NCBI GenBank assembly: GCA_036971475.1
Contig: JBAIZL010000002.1
Coordinates: forward strand, 353,928,082 to 353,992,081
Source of the DNA: Prosapia bicincta
Lineage: Eukaryota > Arthropoda > Insecta > Hemiptera > Cercopidae
Reading direction: 5' to 3'
DNA: 64,000 nucleotides
Part shown: piece by piece, positions 22,590 through 35,408 of the stretch
Position numbering within the stretch: position 1 is the first letter of the stretch
Layout: every line of letters starts with the position of its first letter
Notes under the pieces: generated by a model
What the model saw: the letters and a program-made list of their open reading frames with translations, nothing else
Told to the model about the DNA's origin: nothing
Databases searched by the model: none
Position numbers and translations under genes: made by a program

Positions 22590-24810
22590 TGGGATATATA
22601 CCCCAAATCACCCCTTGGTGATTCCTGACGAATCACCACCCCGTACATCCCCGACGAATTTTGATGAGAAGGGACTAGGACCTTCGAAAATCTTCGAATG
22701 CGCATTTTTGGGCAATATTTTAGTTTCTGACAAGTTTTACCTCAATTCACCCACAGCGACACCCGCAGTCCCTTCCCGGATTGTGCATGGCCAACTTCGG
22801 TGCTAGGATTAGACTCAGCATTATTAAAAACCCCGAGTGATCATTTTATAACGATCTCTTAGCCTCTGATCTTTTTACCCCAATTCTCCCTTTCCTACTC
22901 CCGTAGAGCTCACACCCGTCCAGCCCTGGTGTCTTTCGATGACGGTATTGAATTCAGCATCCTCAAAAGGCCTAAGGCAGTTATTTATCTGAAAATTTCA
23001 CCTCAAATTATCCCTTTGGTTCTTGTGTAGAACCATCGCAGTACATATCCGGCGACGTCATTCAATTCAGCCTCCTCAAAAAACCCCGAGTGGTAAACTT
23101 CAAGTAAATTTTTGACTTTTGACATTTTTACTCCAAAACATCCCTTTGGCACTCACGTAGAGTCACATACGTCCATCCCCGGTGACTTTCGAGGACGCCA
23201 TTGAGTTCAGCACGCCCGTCTAGATGACGTCATTGAATTTAGCATCCTCAGAAACCCCCGAACGGCTTTTTCCCGCGATTCTTAGGCACCTGACATTTTG
23301 ACCCTAATTCAACCCCTTTGGTGCATGGGTTTAGCCTCACCAGTACATCCCCGGAGACTTTCGATGACGGCATTGAATTCAGCATCCTCAAAAACCTCCG
23401 AGCGGATATTTTCCTGGGATTTTTTGGCTTGTGACATTTTCACCCCAATTCACACCTTTGGTACTCGCGTGGAACCACACCAATGCATAGCCGGTGACGG
23501 CATTGAATTCCGCCTCATCATAATTCCCCGAGTTGTTATTTTCTAGTAATTTTTTGACTTTTGACATTTCTACCCCAAATCATCCCTTTGGCACTCACGT
23601 AGTGTATCATCTGTCCATCCCCGGTGACTTTCGATGGCGGAATTGAATTCAGCATCCTCAAAAACCCCCGAGTGGTTATGTTCCAGCGATTTTTTGACTT
23701 TTGACTTTTTCACCTCAATTCACCCCTTTGGTACTCGCGTGGAACCACATCAGTGTATCCCCGGCGACTTTCGGTGACTACATTAAATTCCGCCTTACCA
23801 AAAACACCCGAGTGAATATTTTCTACTTATTTTTTGACTTTTGACTTTTTTACCCCAAATCCTCCCTTTGGTACTTCGTAGAGTCACATCCGGTCCATCC
23901 CCGGTGACTCTAGATAACGCAATTGAATTTAGCATCCCCCAAAACCCCCGAACGGTAATTATCCCGCGATTCTTAGGCATCTGACATTTTTACCCTAATT
24001 CAACCCCTTTGGTATATGGGTTTAGCCTCACAAGTACATCCCCGGAGACTTCCGATGACGGCATTGAATTCAGCATCCTCGAAAACCCCCGAGCGGATAT
24101 TTTTTAGCGATTTTCTGACTTCTGACATTCTCACCCCAATTCACCCCTTTGGTACTCTCGTGGAAACACACCAATGCATTCCCGGTGACATTCGGTGACG
24201 GCATTGAATTCCGCTTCATCAAAATTCCCCGAGTTGTTATTTTCTAGTAACTTTTTGACTTTTAACATTTCTACCCCAAATCATCCCTTTGGAATCACGT
24301 AGAATATCATCTGTCCATCCCCGGTGATTTTCGATGGCGGAATTGAATTCAGCATCCTCAAAAACCCCCCGAGTGGTTATGTTCCAGAGATTTTTTAACT
24401 TTTGACTTTTTCACCCCAATTCACCCCTTTGGTACTCGCGTAGAACCACATCAGTGCATCCTCCGCGACTTTCGGTGACGACATTGAATTCCGCCTTACC
24501 AAAAACCCCTGAGTGGTTATTTTCTAGTTATTTTATGACTTTTGACTTTTTTACCCCAAATCATCCCTTTGGTACTTACGTAGAGTTACATCCGGTTCAT
24601 CCCCGGTGACTCTAGATGACGCCATTGAATTTAGCATCCTCAAAAATCCCCCGAACGGTCAATATCCCGCGATACTTAGGCATCTGACATTTTTACCCTA
24701 ATTAAACCCCTTTGGTACATGGGTTTAGCCTCACCAGTACATCCCCGGAGAGTTTTGATGACGGCATTGAATTCAGCATACTCAAAACACCCCGAGTGGT
24801 CACTTTCCAG
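22590..24810 (-). repeat. Satellite array B, period ~139 bp, about 16 units
   Basis: Tandem units with landmarks accccaattcacccctttgg, actcgcgtagaaccacat, gtgcatccccgg, tttcgatgacggcattgaat and cctcaaaaacccccgagtgg, recurring at ~137-141 bp (for example 23,310, 23,455, 23,586, 23,727). The reverse complement of each landmark is found in array A, so both belong to one satellite family in opposite orientation. Two or more unit variants alternate. The open frames here are repeat artefacts. Confidence 0.9.
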
Positions 24811-25269
24811 CGATTCTTCGTCCAATTCAAATATATAAATTACGTAGGACGATTGATATCTATGTGGATGCCAGCAATGTTGCCAAGTTTGTGGCTGCCA
24901 TAATGTTAGGGAATGGTTGAAATAAACAGTAAATTTATATACATGAAGCGACCATGCTGCCCCTGGCGGAAATGTTACAAACTTGTGTTATACAAATCCC
25001 GTTCACTCTGCTATTACTACGAGTACCGTTTGGTTATTACAAATTATTTAAAAAAAATTCAGAACGACCATAGAACTTCGAAATACAGTATAACTCCAAT
25101 AAAACACTTCTTTTTACACTTATTGACATCATTTTTATTTCGATTATTGTCAAAGGGTGTTACATTATCATGGATTACTATGTGGCAGCCGTATACGGCT
25201 GCCACAAGTACCCGGCTGCCAGTTTGAATGCAAAATGACCAATGTATGGTCTCCGTATTGTTAGCAGGC

Positions 25270-25270
<1 letters not shown>
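24811..25270. repeat. Dispersed repeat R2-like flank of satellite B
   Basis: Contains gtggctgccataatgtt, gcagccgtatacggctgcc (itself a short palindrome near 25,186-25,204) and cggctgccagtttgaatgc. Related in inverted orientation to ~905-1240 beside satellite A. Confidence 0.5.

Positions 25271-25271
<1 letters not shown>

Positions 25272-25315
<44 letters not shown>
25272..25315. repeat. (AT)n microsatellite
   Basis: Uninterrupted TA dinucleotides at the outer edge of the satellite B flank, mirroring the arrangement at 853-920. Confidence 0.95.
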
Positions 25316-25318
<3 letters not shown>

Positions 25319-25514
25319 AATTCTCAGGTGAAATTATTTTTTCTTGGTAAATATATATGTTCAATTATATCCTAATGTAGAACTATACCACAGAACTATA
25401 CCGTACTAAATGAGTTTTGAAAATGCTAATCCTGTTCATCAGTGAAAAGCTTTAGTTTGAAATAAATTTATGAAGTAAAATAAAATATTCTTTTTTATGA
25501 AAGTTATTGTTTAT

Positions 25515-25516
<2 letters not shown>

Positions 25517-25563
<47 letters not shown>
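25517..25563. repeat. (AT)n microsatellite
   Basis: Run of AT dinucleotides followed by a short AG-rich tract. Confidence 0.95.
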
Positions 25564-25567
<4 letters not shown>

Positions 25568-26146
25568 GAGAGAATGAACTAGAGAGAGAAAGGTAGATCC
25601 TGTTTTAAATTTAAAGATTGAATTTTCCAGAGAATGTAATTGCAACGGTTTATAATTTTAATCATATATAATGAAATAAATACCTAAGTTTTTTGCAAAG
25701 TAATTTTTTAAAATTTAAGTCATCAGCCTATGTCATAATATTTTATGTAAACATTTAAATTATACTAATATAAGAGAGACAAATTAACTTTATTCATAAA
25801 TTACTATGTATTTTCTGAACAACAAATTTAAACGCTTTACCTTTGCTGGTTATATAACCTAAAAAACGTCAGTTTGGCCTCAGCTGGTGATAGTGTACTC
25901 TATAAGTCTATTAATACTCTATATTTGTACTTCCTCAATGTAACACGCTCCTAAATTTACTTGCCTTCCTCTTGCTACAGGATATAAAAGTGCTAAAAAT
26001 ATGACTGTCAATTGCAATTAAACTAGTTCTTCAGCAATTGCTTTGATATTTTGCATAAGGTCAAATTTTAATGAAAGTTAAAAGTGTGTTAAAGTATTTA
26101 CTCAACATTTTGTTTTTAAATAATTGGAATCTAATTTAGTTATATA

Positions 26147-26149
<3 letters not shown>

Positions 26150-26200
<51 letters not shown>
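26150..26200. repeat. (AT)n microsatellite
   Basis: Run of TA dinucleotides. Confidence 0.95.
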
Positions 26201-26202
<2 letters not shown>

Positions 26203-28618
26203 CAGATATTTATATACGATCTAATTTTATAAGCAGATGTAATTTGTTATTTGTGAGAATGTGTTTGTAAATAGGAAAGATCGATCAATGTATTTATAAA
26301 GTTTTAAATGCAATCTGAAGGGCACAATTTTATACAGGATTTTCAAATTACAATAAAAAGTATAGGGGATCGATCATACCCTAAAATACGGAATATTGTC
26401 GACGTCTAGAAGGTACATTTTAGATGTCATTATTGATTGAAACTATCATATCTTTAAGTAAAGTACAATATTTTAGTTTTTTACTATTTATTATGCTAAG
26501 ATTAGGCATTAGTGTAAATAATTTGTAACTACTATTGCTTGTTATCATTTCTGCATATCTCTTTACAAGGATAATATAAACAGCATGAACTTTCCTTTTT
26601 GGAGCACGAAGAAGATGGTTTAGAACAGTTTGTACATTTGCAGGGTAAAATCAAGGCTTGTGGAATTAATTTTTGTTTTCAAATCCTTTTGATATGTAAA
26701 GTAGTTTTTCAACAGGTACAGTTATAATTTTTAATAAGTAGCTGCAGTGTACTTTATAAGATTTCGATTGTTTCCAGGTAGGGCCTACTGTAATTTATCG
26801 CGCCCATTGTTTTGGATGTTTTACTTCTGAAAATGGTTTCTTTATTTTTTTTACTGATGGTAGGTATGTTACTGTAACGATATTAAAAAATATATGATGG
26901 ATTTGTTAAGAGACTTGCTAGAACTTGGAGCCGTTGGTGGTCACAAAAATCCTAGAAATTTTCGAAACTTAACGAAATGACATTTGGCATAGAATGAATT
27001 AGAGCAATACCATCCAGGTGTGCACTAGGTTATGAAACAGAAAGTCTTGTAAATGCTTGTGACAACTAGTTTCAGATTCAATTACATTAATTAAATCAGA
27101 TCTCACACTTTTCTTCAATTAGCCATTTTTGCCTGCTAAACGTGATGGTTATCTAGATTTTCGTGTTTTAATAACTCTTCCAGCTCATACTTTCTTTGAG
27201 TCACTATCATTATAGATTAGATCACGTTTGTTACAACATTTTTCCTTTGGATTAGTATATGTTTCATTTCCGAAAATGATCATATAATAAAAATGCTAAT
27301 TCTATCATTTGGAGAGTCGATTCCTTTACTTTGCTATAGTTCGTTCTATACCAAATACCAATTTGAGCAGTTTCGAAAACTGGCCGTATTTCTTCGACCA
27401 TCAACATTTTCAAATTCTAGAAAATATTTTAACAGCTCCATATACATTGCTTATCACCGTTACAGTAGCATATCCACATCAATAAAATATTCAGAAACAA
27501 CTTTCAGAAGTAAAGAAAATTCACAATTATTGGTGAAGATCCACAACGAATTTACTAACTTTTCAAAACAAAGGGCGCGATACATTACAGTAGGCTCTAC
27601 CGATAAAACAACCGAAATCTTATAAAGTACGCTGCAGGCTACTTATTACAATATATCTGTACCTTTTCGAAAAATAGTTTACATATCAAGGGGATTTAAA
27701 GACGAAAACGAATGCCAGAAACCTTCATTCACGAATGGTTCAATGTATATAATTTTTTGTAATGTATATTTACGAACGTACTAGTACACTCCAGTAGAAA
27801 AGTATAACGTTTCTGAGACTCCGCCCCTAGCCCATTTTATTTTGAATATACATACATGTTTTTTTGTTAATAGGCTCCTATAATGGTAATCATTAAAAAG
27901 TTGCATTTGCTAGGAAAATAACAAATTAAAAGGCAGATCAAAGATGATAAAAGACAGTAGCCGATACATGAACAAGAAGTATGTTTCCATAGGTCGATTG
28001 TTATTCGGAGTGAGATGTTTAAAATTTCAAACGATTATTTTTAAATAACTGATAGGCGTACTAGTAGAAAACCTCCAAAACTCTAATGGACCACCCGTAG
28101 GTAATCGTCTATCATTTGACAAAAGATTAATCGAAATCGTTAGATAATTTTGACTGTGTGAATTCAGGTTTTAATGAATAAATCTCAGTAAATAACCTTT
28201 TCTCTCAAAATGTAAAATACTCAAGTTATTATTATAAGCATCATTTGACTCTAAGATATGGTTTGCATAGTTTAATTATCCATCCCTACAGTAGAACTAT
28301 ATAGATGACCATACATGAGTTTCTTAAAAGACCGTCACGTATGTCGAATATCCAGTACATCTAGTATATCTTAGGCTTATACAAGAACATCATGACAGCT
28401 TATAGACTTCTGGTTCCAGAGAGTTATCTGTTCTTTATTTATTCTTCTCTATATATTTACCTATAGTTTTAAAAGCAATATTAGTTTCTGTTTGGCTAAA
28501 GAGAATAGTTAAATATCTCATTTTCAAATGGAACCGAAGTAATAAATACTGCTGATATGTGCACCATTTATTGTAGGTAGGCAAACCTTGTTTAAAGCAT
28601 AAAAACACAAAGGCAATA
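26201..28618. other. AT-rich, no clear gene
   Basis: A 110-codon open frame at 27,293-27,625 has no recognisable domain or splice context. On the minus strand near 26,545-26,660 a Cys-rich segment (LPCKCTNCSK ... YYPCKEICRN) hints at a CXC-like tail from a transposon protein, but it is short and isolated. Confidence 0.3.
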
Positions 28619-28812
28619 TTTTCTTTGAAATATTGTCTAACAATGTGGGATTTTATTTATTGTTAACAGCAATTTGTTTTATAAAATTTAGTTCATTTCA
28701 AAAAATCTAAATCAGAAAGTGGAAGTTATCAAAAATAATCTTCATGTAATTGGTAAAGTCATTTTTAATGTAAGTTAGGTTTTTGTAATTTTTAGTAATA
28801 GTTATGGTTTTC
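28619..28812 (+). repeat. Direct repeat, copy 1
   Basis: Nearly identical to 29,212-29,403 (tgaaatattgtctaacaatg ... aatagttatggttttc). The two copies enclose part of repeat R3. Confidence 0.9.
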
Positions 28813-29211
28813 TTATCTAAGGAGGAGAAATATGTTAGGGGTTTAATGCCGCAAAAGATATTATGATTGTTCTGCTGTGCTGTGGTGCTTACGGACTAAT
28901 ATTATCTCAATAAGACATGGCTTAACGGTGAAGGATTTTAAGACATTAACAATGATGGTGTCAAATATCTTTTAAAAAGTGCGAACCAAGATTTGACGGA
29001 AGAATACAGACGGAAGTACAGTGTAGCTGTAATTATTGTTATAATACCTCTGAAGATGATTACTTTGTAGTCGAAATGTACATAAGGTTAAAATAAAATT
29101 TGTTGAATTTGTGGTGAGAGGTTGTTTTAATTAATATAAAAATTTTTAATGTGGAACGGAATCTTCTCCTTTCCATATACAGTTGATTTCAGTATTCACG
29201 GTTTCACTATT
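28813..29211 (+). repeat. Repeat R3, copy 1
   Basis: Matches 35,409-35,720 very closely (cttatctaaggaggagaaat, gctgtgctgtggtgcttacg, gacggaagtacagtgtagct, gtggaacggaatcttctcc) and 38,226-38,420 more distantly. No protein-coding frame. Element class unknown. Confidence 0.85.
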
Positions 29212-29403
29212 TTTTTTGAAATATTGTCTAACAATGTGGGATTTTATCCATTGTTAACAGCAATTTGTTTTATAAAATTTAGTTCTTTTCAAAAAATCTA
29301 AATCAGAAAGTGGAAGTTATCAAAAATAATCTTCATGTATTTGGTAAAGTCATTTTTAATGTATGTTAGGTTTTTGTATTTTTAGTAATAGTTATGGTTT
29401 TCG
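29212..29403 (+). repeat. Direct repeat, copy 2
   Basis: Second copy of 28,619-28,812. With repeat R3 between the copies, R3 may have inserted with, or been duplicated together with, this flank. Confidence 0.9.
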
Positions 29404-32235
29404 TATTTTTACGTATGACACAATTTGGATTACCATGTACTTAGGCCTCATAATGGAAGCAAATTATTTTCCGAAAGGTCATCATTATCATAATTTTTAA
29501 ATGTTTTAAATGTTTATCGAAATATAATTTCAGATTTGTTTCTTAGGTGTTGGTGTTAGGTTATTGGTCGTAACTCACTGCACTTTTCAAAGATTATTGT
29601 TGTCGTTTGATGACAGAATTTCGACACTTGACAAACTGTCCGTCCCACTATAGGTATACGAAATATTACATTTTATCCTTGAAAATTCTTTATTTACTTC
29701 TGTAATAGTATTTATTTTATGAATTTATTGAATGAAAGCAAGTTGTTTGTATTGTTTCCGTCCATCCAGTAGGAGTCCCATGTGCATTCTTCTTTGGAAT
29801 ATCTCAGTGTCTTTCTAGTCCCCAGTGTCAGCGTTCTTCCTTCTTAATCGCTTGATTTATAAACCGTAACAATTTGGTTGGCACTGAAATTTTGCTAATC
29901 AATTATGTGCAAAATAACATTAAAAAAACACTACTAAACCGCTTTACTCTTTCTACATCCTTCCGTCAAATTAATACTTAAGATCTAGTACCCCTACTGA
30001 TATTAGTTGTTGCAACATTGTTGTTTCTCCTTATCTATGAAAATAAATAACCGGACCAGTTCCTTCGGCTCGAAATTTTACACTAACTTGTCGAGATTTC
30101 TTCTGTTTGTTTTAAACTATTAAACAATGAACAAAAAGTAAAACCTTAGAGAGTTCATAGTACAAAGCCCTTAGGGTCCTACTGTGAAATTTAATTTGGT
30201 TTTTACAACTACTCTTAAATATTCTTTATAGAATCTGGAGTACGGCCTTTTAGTCCGCTGCCTATGAAGCCTACATTCAAATACAGTTATTGCTATATTG
30301 AGAACATAAATCAAGTATTTGATTTGTTTTGTAAAATTTACTAATCTTTAAAGGCTTTTGACATTGAGACGATCACAGACATTAAAAAAAACATTCGGAT
30401 GGACGTATTTCCCCAAGTACTTTCACAAATAGTAAGAAAGGCATTAACACGTGACAAAAGACAAAGACAGGTAAAGGGTGGGAGTGGGGAAACACCTGTT
30501 GTCCAGTTTAACAAATATTTTAGTTACTATATTGGCTTGAGAGTCATAGACTAACGACAGTGAGTTAGGTAGTGACCGGAATAATTATATTTCAGAATAG
30601 TAGATTCCTCTTTTGTAACAGTGAACATAATATCGGAAAGTATAAAATGGACAACGTCATCGGTTTATCAAGTGAATAATGTATGCCAGAGGTTCTAAAT
30701 TTAATCATTAAAGGACGATGACACGCCGTAAAGTTAAAGCGAGTTACCAAGCCCGGTTTAATATAATCTGAATTTAACAGTGTACTGTTGCGTGAGAAAT
30801 TAGTTGACTTAGTTATAAGTGACTGTGTAATTGCTATATGGATAAATCATCTGTGTTGTAGCATATAAGTGATATCAGACTCTCAAGGTAAAGGCTTGAT
30901 TATTTTCCTTTAAACTACATTTTTCTAGTTTTTAAATGTTATAATAAGCCAATAAGTTTGATGAAATTATTTTAATCAATTCATTTGTTCTATGTTTAAA
31001 TATTTAACTGAGGTTTACACAGCAATAAATTTGTTTATAATTTTATATTTTGTAGGACATTTAGGCATTTAGCAAACTACACATTTCAATTTAAAAAATA
31101 TTATTTATGTTTCAATAAAAACAATTAATTAACTAACAACCACAAGTAGGCCTACACTCCTTGATGTTATAAAACATTCTCAATGTATTTATAGTAGGCC
31201 CTACTGGGTTAATAGTATTACATAATAATATGCTTAAATAACGTTAGGGCTACTTACAGATTATTAACATAAAAAAAATCCTACATAAATTATTTTTCAT
31301 ATGTGTAGTCTATATCCATAGGAAGGTAATTTATTTTGCTGATGAAAATGGCGTTCTGAGTAAATGAAAACACAGTGGGAGATAGGCTACGAGAAAATCA
31401 ATATAGTATTACTGTGATTTTTTTATTGTTCTCAGTAGTAAATAGTTTAAAGAGCCTAAACAGAAATTATAGAATAGAAAATTTACGAAAACAAATATAA
31501 GTGGTACTAAATATGAAATAGAAAACAATAATAATATTCAGATAAAGTTATTAAACTATAAACGTACATTTTCAATAACCTATAAGATAAACCTTTTCGC
31601 AACATACTATAAATGTCTATTTTAACGATTAACTACTTACTTAACTTAATAAAATATTCTTGAAAACTGTCGAATTTAATTATTCACAAATTGTGGTATA
31701 AAATTTTATTTTTTTGCACACAAATAAATGATAAAAAATGTATCTAAATACTGTACGACAGGAGTGTAATGTAAAAGACAGTACTTAACTTTTGTACAAC
31801 TAAAAAGATTACAAACAATAAAAGTGTTTTAAATACTACATGGTAAAACTTGTAAAATAACTAATTAAAAAATAATATTTACATTAGAGACATAATCCTA
31901 CATATTCAAGTTATAAAATGATACATTGATTATATATAATAGGGCAGCTAAATTATAAGAAAAGAAGTGACGTAAACTATAGTACATTCAAATTTTAAAT
32001 ATTATATATTTTGAAATTGAAAAGTTAAAATTGTTACATTTGACAGAATTTAGTTAGAAGGAATATTAGTAGCCTTATATTAAATATTTAGTAAACAATA
32101 TTTTTAATACATAATTACAAAAACTTTTAAAACTACAGTAAGTAAATGATTAAAACGCTCTTTGTATTCTTTAAGCTTCTTCAAAAATATATAGAAAGCA
32201 AAAATAATATTTAGTTTATAATTTTTAAAATATTG
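29404..32235. other. AT-rich, no gene
   Basis: No coding exon recognised. AT content rises towards the end of the recombinase pseudogene that follows on the minus strand. Confidence 0.4.
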
Positions 32236-34235
32236 TTAAATCCTGTTCTTTACAAAATATTTTATATCTGTCCACTTCCTTGCTGAAAGAACATCGTATT
32301 TTGCTATACAAGCGACACAAGATTCTTTACCAGGAATTATGCCAAGTAATATTTCTTTATTGAATTCCTTAATGACAGCTTTTTTCTCAGAATCTGACCA
32401 AATTATTTTCAAACATTTCTTTTTTCTGTAAACTGGTTTTATTTTTAATTCATTTTCCTCGACACTGTTATCAATGAATATTTCCGCATTAACTTTATTA
32501 GGAATTTGTTCCAAATTATTATCCTGTTGGGACACGTGATTGTCATTCTTGATGTCTGTTACGTTCCGATCGAGAATTCGCATTAAAAATTGAGACACTT
32601 TAGCAGTTTGGAAAGTGGCTTCTGGAAGCCTGTAATGTTCTCTGTGGGTTTTAATGTCATGGCCTAAGAAAGTTGCTAACTGTTCTATATAAATTTCGGA
32701 TAACCCACAAACAGCTGATAAGGTTGCAACTTCCTTTCGTAAAGATGATTTGGTAATTTTTTTGGGATGTTTTGTTCCGGCCTTTGTCCTAAATTCCCTT
32801 ATTACATCAGATCCCCTGTAGAACGAATTTGCCGTTCCGGGAATGGCAAACAAAAAGGGATTTTCTTTTAGAACTCCAACTCTTAATCGTATGTTTAAAA
32901 TTGTTTCAGTCATTTCCTTCATGCTTGGTGTAAGTAAAATTGGGATTCTACCTTTACCTCTTACCTCGCGTTTCAATCCTAGAAAATGTTTTCACAATTT
33001 CTTGTTCGCTGGTCGGCAGGCTTTTCAAAACGTCGGCGTGCAATGGTTCCGTATTTCTTTCCTTATAGGATGAGACGGTTAACCTGTGTGCGTCACCTTT
33101 ATTTTTCTCATGTCATCTGAATCAGGGAGCTCATCTCCTCGGTTAAATCGGGCTTCGTAAAGTGTAGTAAGTGCTTTAGATGCAATTTTTGACGGCCATT
33201 CTTCATTATAAATCACTAAGAAATTGTCTATATCATTCCGGGTTTTTTCATCATTATTTTTAATAGAATTTTTTTTGCAAATTGCTGCACATTTTAAAAT
33301 ATTTTCGCCAGTTTTTTTTGCGAGACTTGGAATTTTAAAAGTATTATTTACTTCATTAAATTGCCCTAAAGTTTTTGTTGCAGTAACAATTTTGTCAAAT
33401 ATTTCTGGCCTAAATACGTCACTTAAGTGTAATAAGTCTCGGTCTATTTTTTTCATTTCTATTAAAAATCTTGCTATTTCTCGAAGTTTGTTTCTTATGT
33501 AATGCTTATGCTGAGGAAGGTGGACATATTTTTCATACATTTCTGCTCCATATAGCAGAATTATATGGTCAGAACATATCACATTAAAAATGTCGTCTTC
33601 TATCATTCCAGTTAAAATATTTTCTTTTAAAAGAAACAAATACTTTTCCACTTCAGTGGATGGTAGCATATGTTCTGCATTTTTAGCGACTGCTTGTTTT
33701 ATTTTTTGCGAATAACTGGTACGTCCAGATCTGCAAGTATTACTTCCAATTCTCAGTTGACATTTTTTATAATGCCTATAAAGCGTCTTTTTATTGAAAT
33801 ATTTGTTGCAAAGTAAGCAGGGAACTAATTTTGAAGGTGACGGAGGTTCGGCCTGTCTTCGTTGAGGAATTATTGTTCCTTTCTTTTCTTCAATTACTGT
33901 ATTGTTGTGAATATAATTTCCGCTACTTCTTAATCTGACTAAAATTTTTGTTCGTTCAAAACTAAAAGGAGCTAGACTCATAAAAGCTATAACTTCTTCT
34001 TCTCTACTGTGCTTTTGTTCGAAATGTCTAGGCAGTTTTGTAACAAGTTTTTTGCCGCATTTTTTAGGATATTCAACTTCTTTACCAACAACTAAAAACT
34101 GCTATCTTATTTTTTTTCTTTCAAACTTCTTTCCAGAATTATTTTTGCTTCATCAATAGATACACCTTCTTTTTGAAGACTTTTCTTTTATACATTCATC
34201 TTCTCTAATCCTTACTTCATAAAAAGATAGCATGT
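32236..34235 (-). pseudogene. Recombinase gene copy 2 (Crypton-like), broken
   Basis: Minus-strand relative of 10,540-13,210, clearly diverged. From 34,235 a frame with ATG (MLSFYEVRIRED) shifts, then a degenerate first finger (PKKCGKKLVTKLPRHFEQKH, ~34,060) leads into an open frame to 33,079. That frame carries the second finger CLLCNKYFNKKTLYRHYKKC. A stop follows. Between 33,079 and ~33,065 about 60-70 residues present in copy 1, including the first catalytic Arg, are absent. The frame resumes near 33,065, shifts again near 32,970, and continues with SSLRKEVAT, LGHDIKTHREHYRLPE (His and Tyr kept) and a C-terminal Myb/SANT-like domain (IIWSDSEKKAV ... RKWTDIKYFVKN) to 32,236. The loss of the first Arg block and the frameshifts make it inactive. 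Confidence 0.85.
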
Positions 34236-35408
34236 TGTATCAACTGATAAGTCTTATACCCTTACAATAATGAAATGAATATTAATTAAGCTAAAGTTTA
34301 ATTACACTATGATTAAGTAAGTATGAAGTTTTAAACAAAACTTTTTTTATACAAGCTGCAGGGCCTTTGTGATAATTTACTTAACACGTTCTTTAGTAAC
34401 TTGTCCCAAGGTCTCGGCGGCAGAATTTCATTAGTAGGATGTCATCTTCCCTTGTTATTATAAAAGGTTTTATAACATCGACCATTTTGGGCATGACTAG
34501 TTTACTGCAATGGGCAAAGACACACCCGACTGCGTGACAGAATGTCTTACGGGATTGGCTCCCTTTTACAAAACTGGAACTACATAGTGAAATTACATTG
34601 TATATTTTATGTTTAAAAATAGTTTTCAGATAATCCATATATACACTTGTAGCCGTATAAGATTGGATAAAAGAAAATGCGGTTTATTGTTGAGAGAAGT
34701 ACATAAGCATCTAAATTTACTATTATATGGAGAGCTTTCGGAAAATTAATTGTTTCCATCATCCGGCATAACCAAATCTAAAGTAAACCAAATTAGATAA
34801 TAAACAAACATATTTTAAGTTATAACTTTTACAAAAAATAATATATCCGAAGTTATAAAAATATCATCAAGAATTACATGAAGAATAACACTCAATATTG
34901 AGTGTTAGAGCAGAAAGGATTGTTAAAATTACCGGCAATACACGATTCGTTATTATGTTCAACAAATTTTATATTATAACACAGTCATTTATTCAGCCTA
35001 CTTTTTTGTAAATGTTCACAAAAAATAAATTAAACGATAGACTACTAACTTCATAATATTTCACTCATTTATAACAATGAAGTTATTTGTAACATAAATT
35101 ACGACCGTAGTATTTTGATCTTATAGATAAATATGATTTTTTTTACTTTAGTAGCACTACAGTATTAAATAATAAACGAATAAATTATTCATCTACAGTA
35201 TTTACATGGAAGAGACTTTTTTTTGAGATGTGTGACATTTTAAATACTATTTTAGAAATTAATTCAGTTTTATCGCTTTATAATGTAGAAATTGAAAGTA
35301 ACTCAAGTGTTAACTATTAAACACAATATATTTTTATAATGCTTTCCGTTGATCAAGTTTTTAACACGGATCAGACCGGACTGTTTTGTAAAATAATGCA
35401 TTCACTAA
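34236..35408. other. AT-rich, no clear gene
   Basis: An 81-codon minus-strand frame at 34,393-34,638 has no recognised domain or splice context. Otherwise nothing seen. Confidence 0.35.

Noticed and set aside
34393..34638. An 81-codon minus-strand frame upstream of recombinase copy 2
   Set aside because: No similarity to the N-terminus of copy 1, no known domain, no splice sites.
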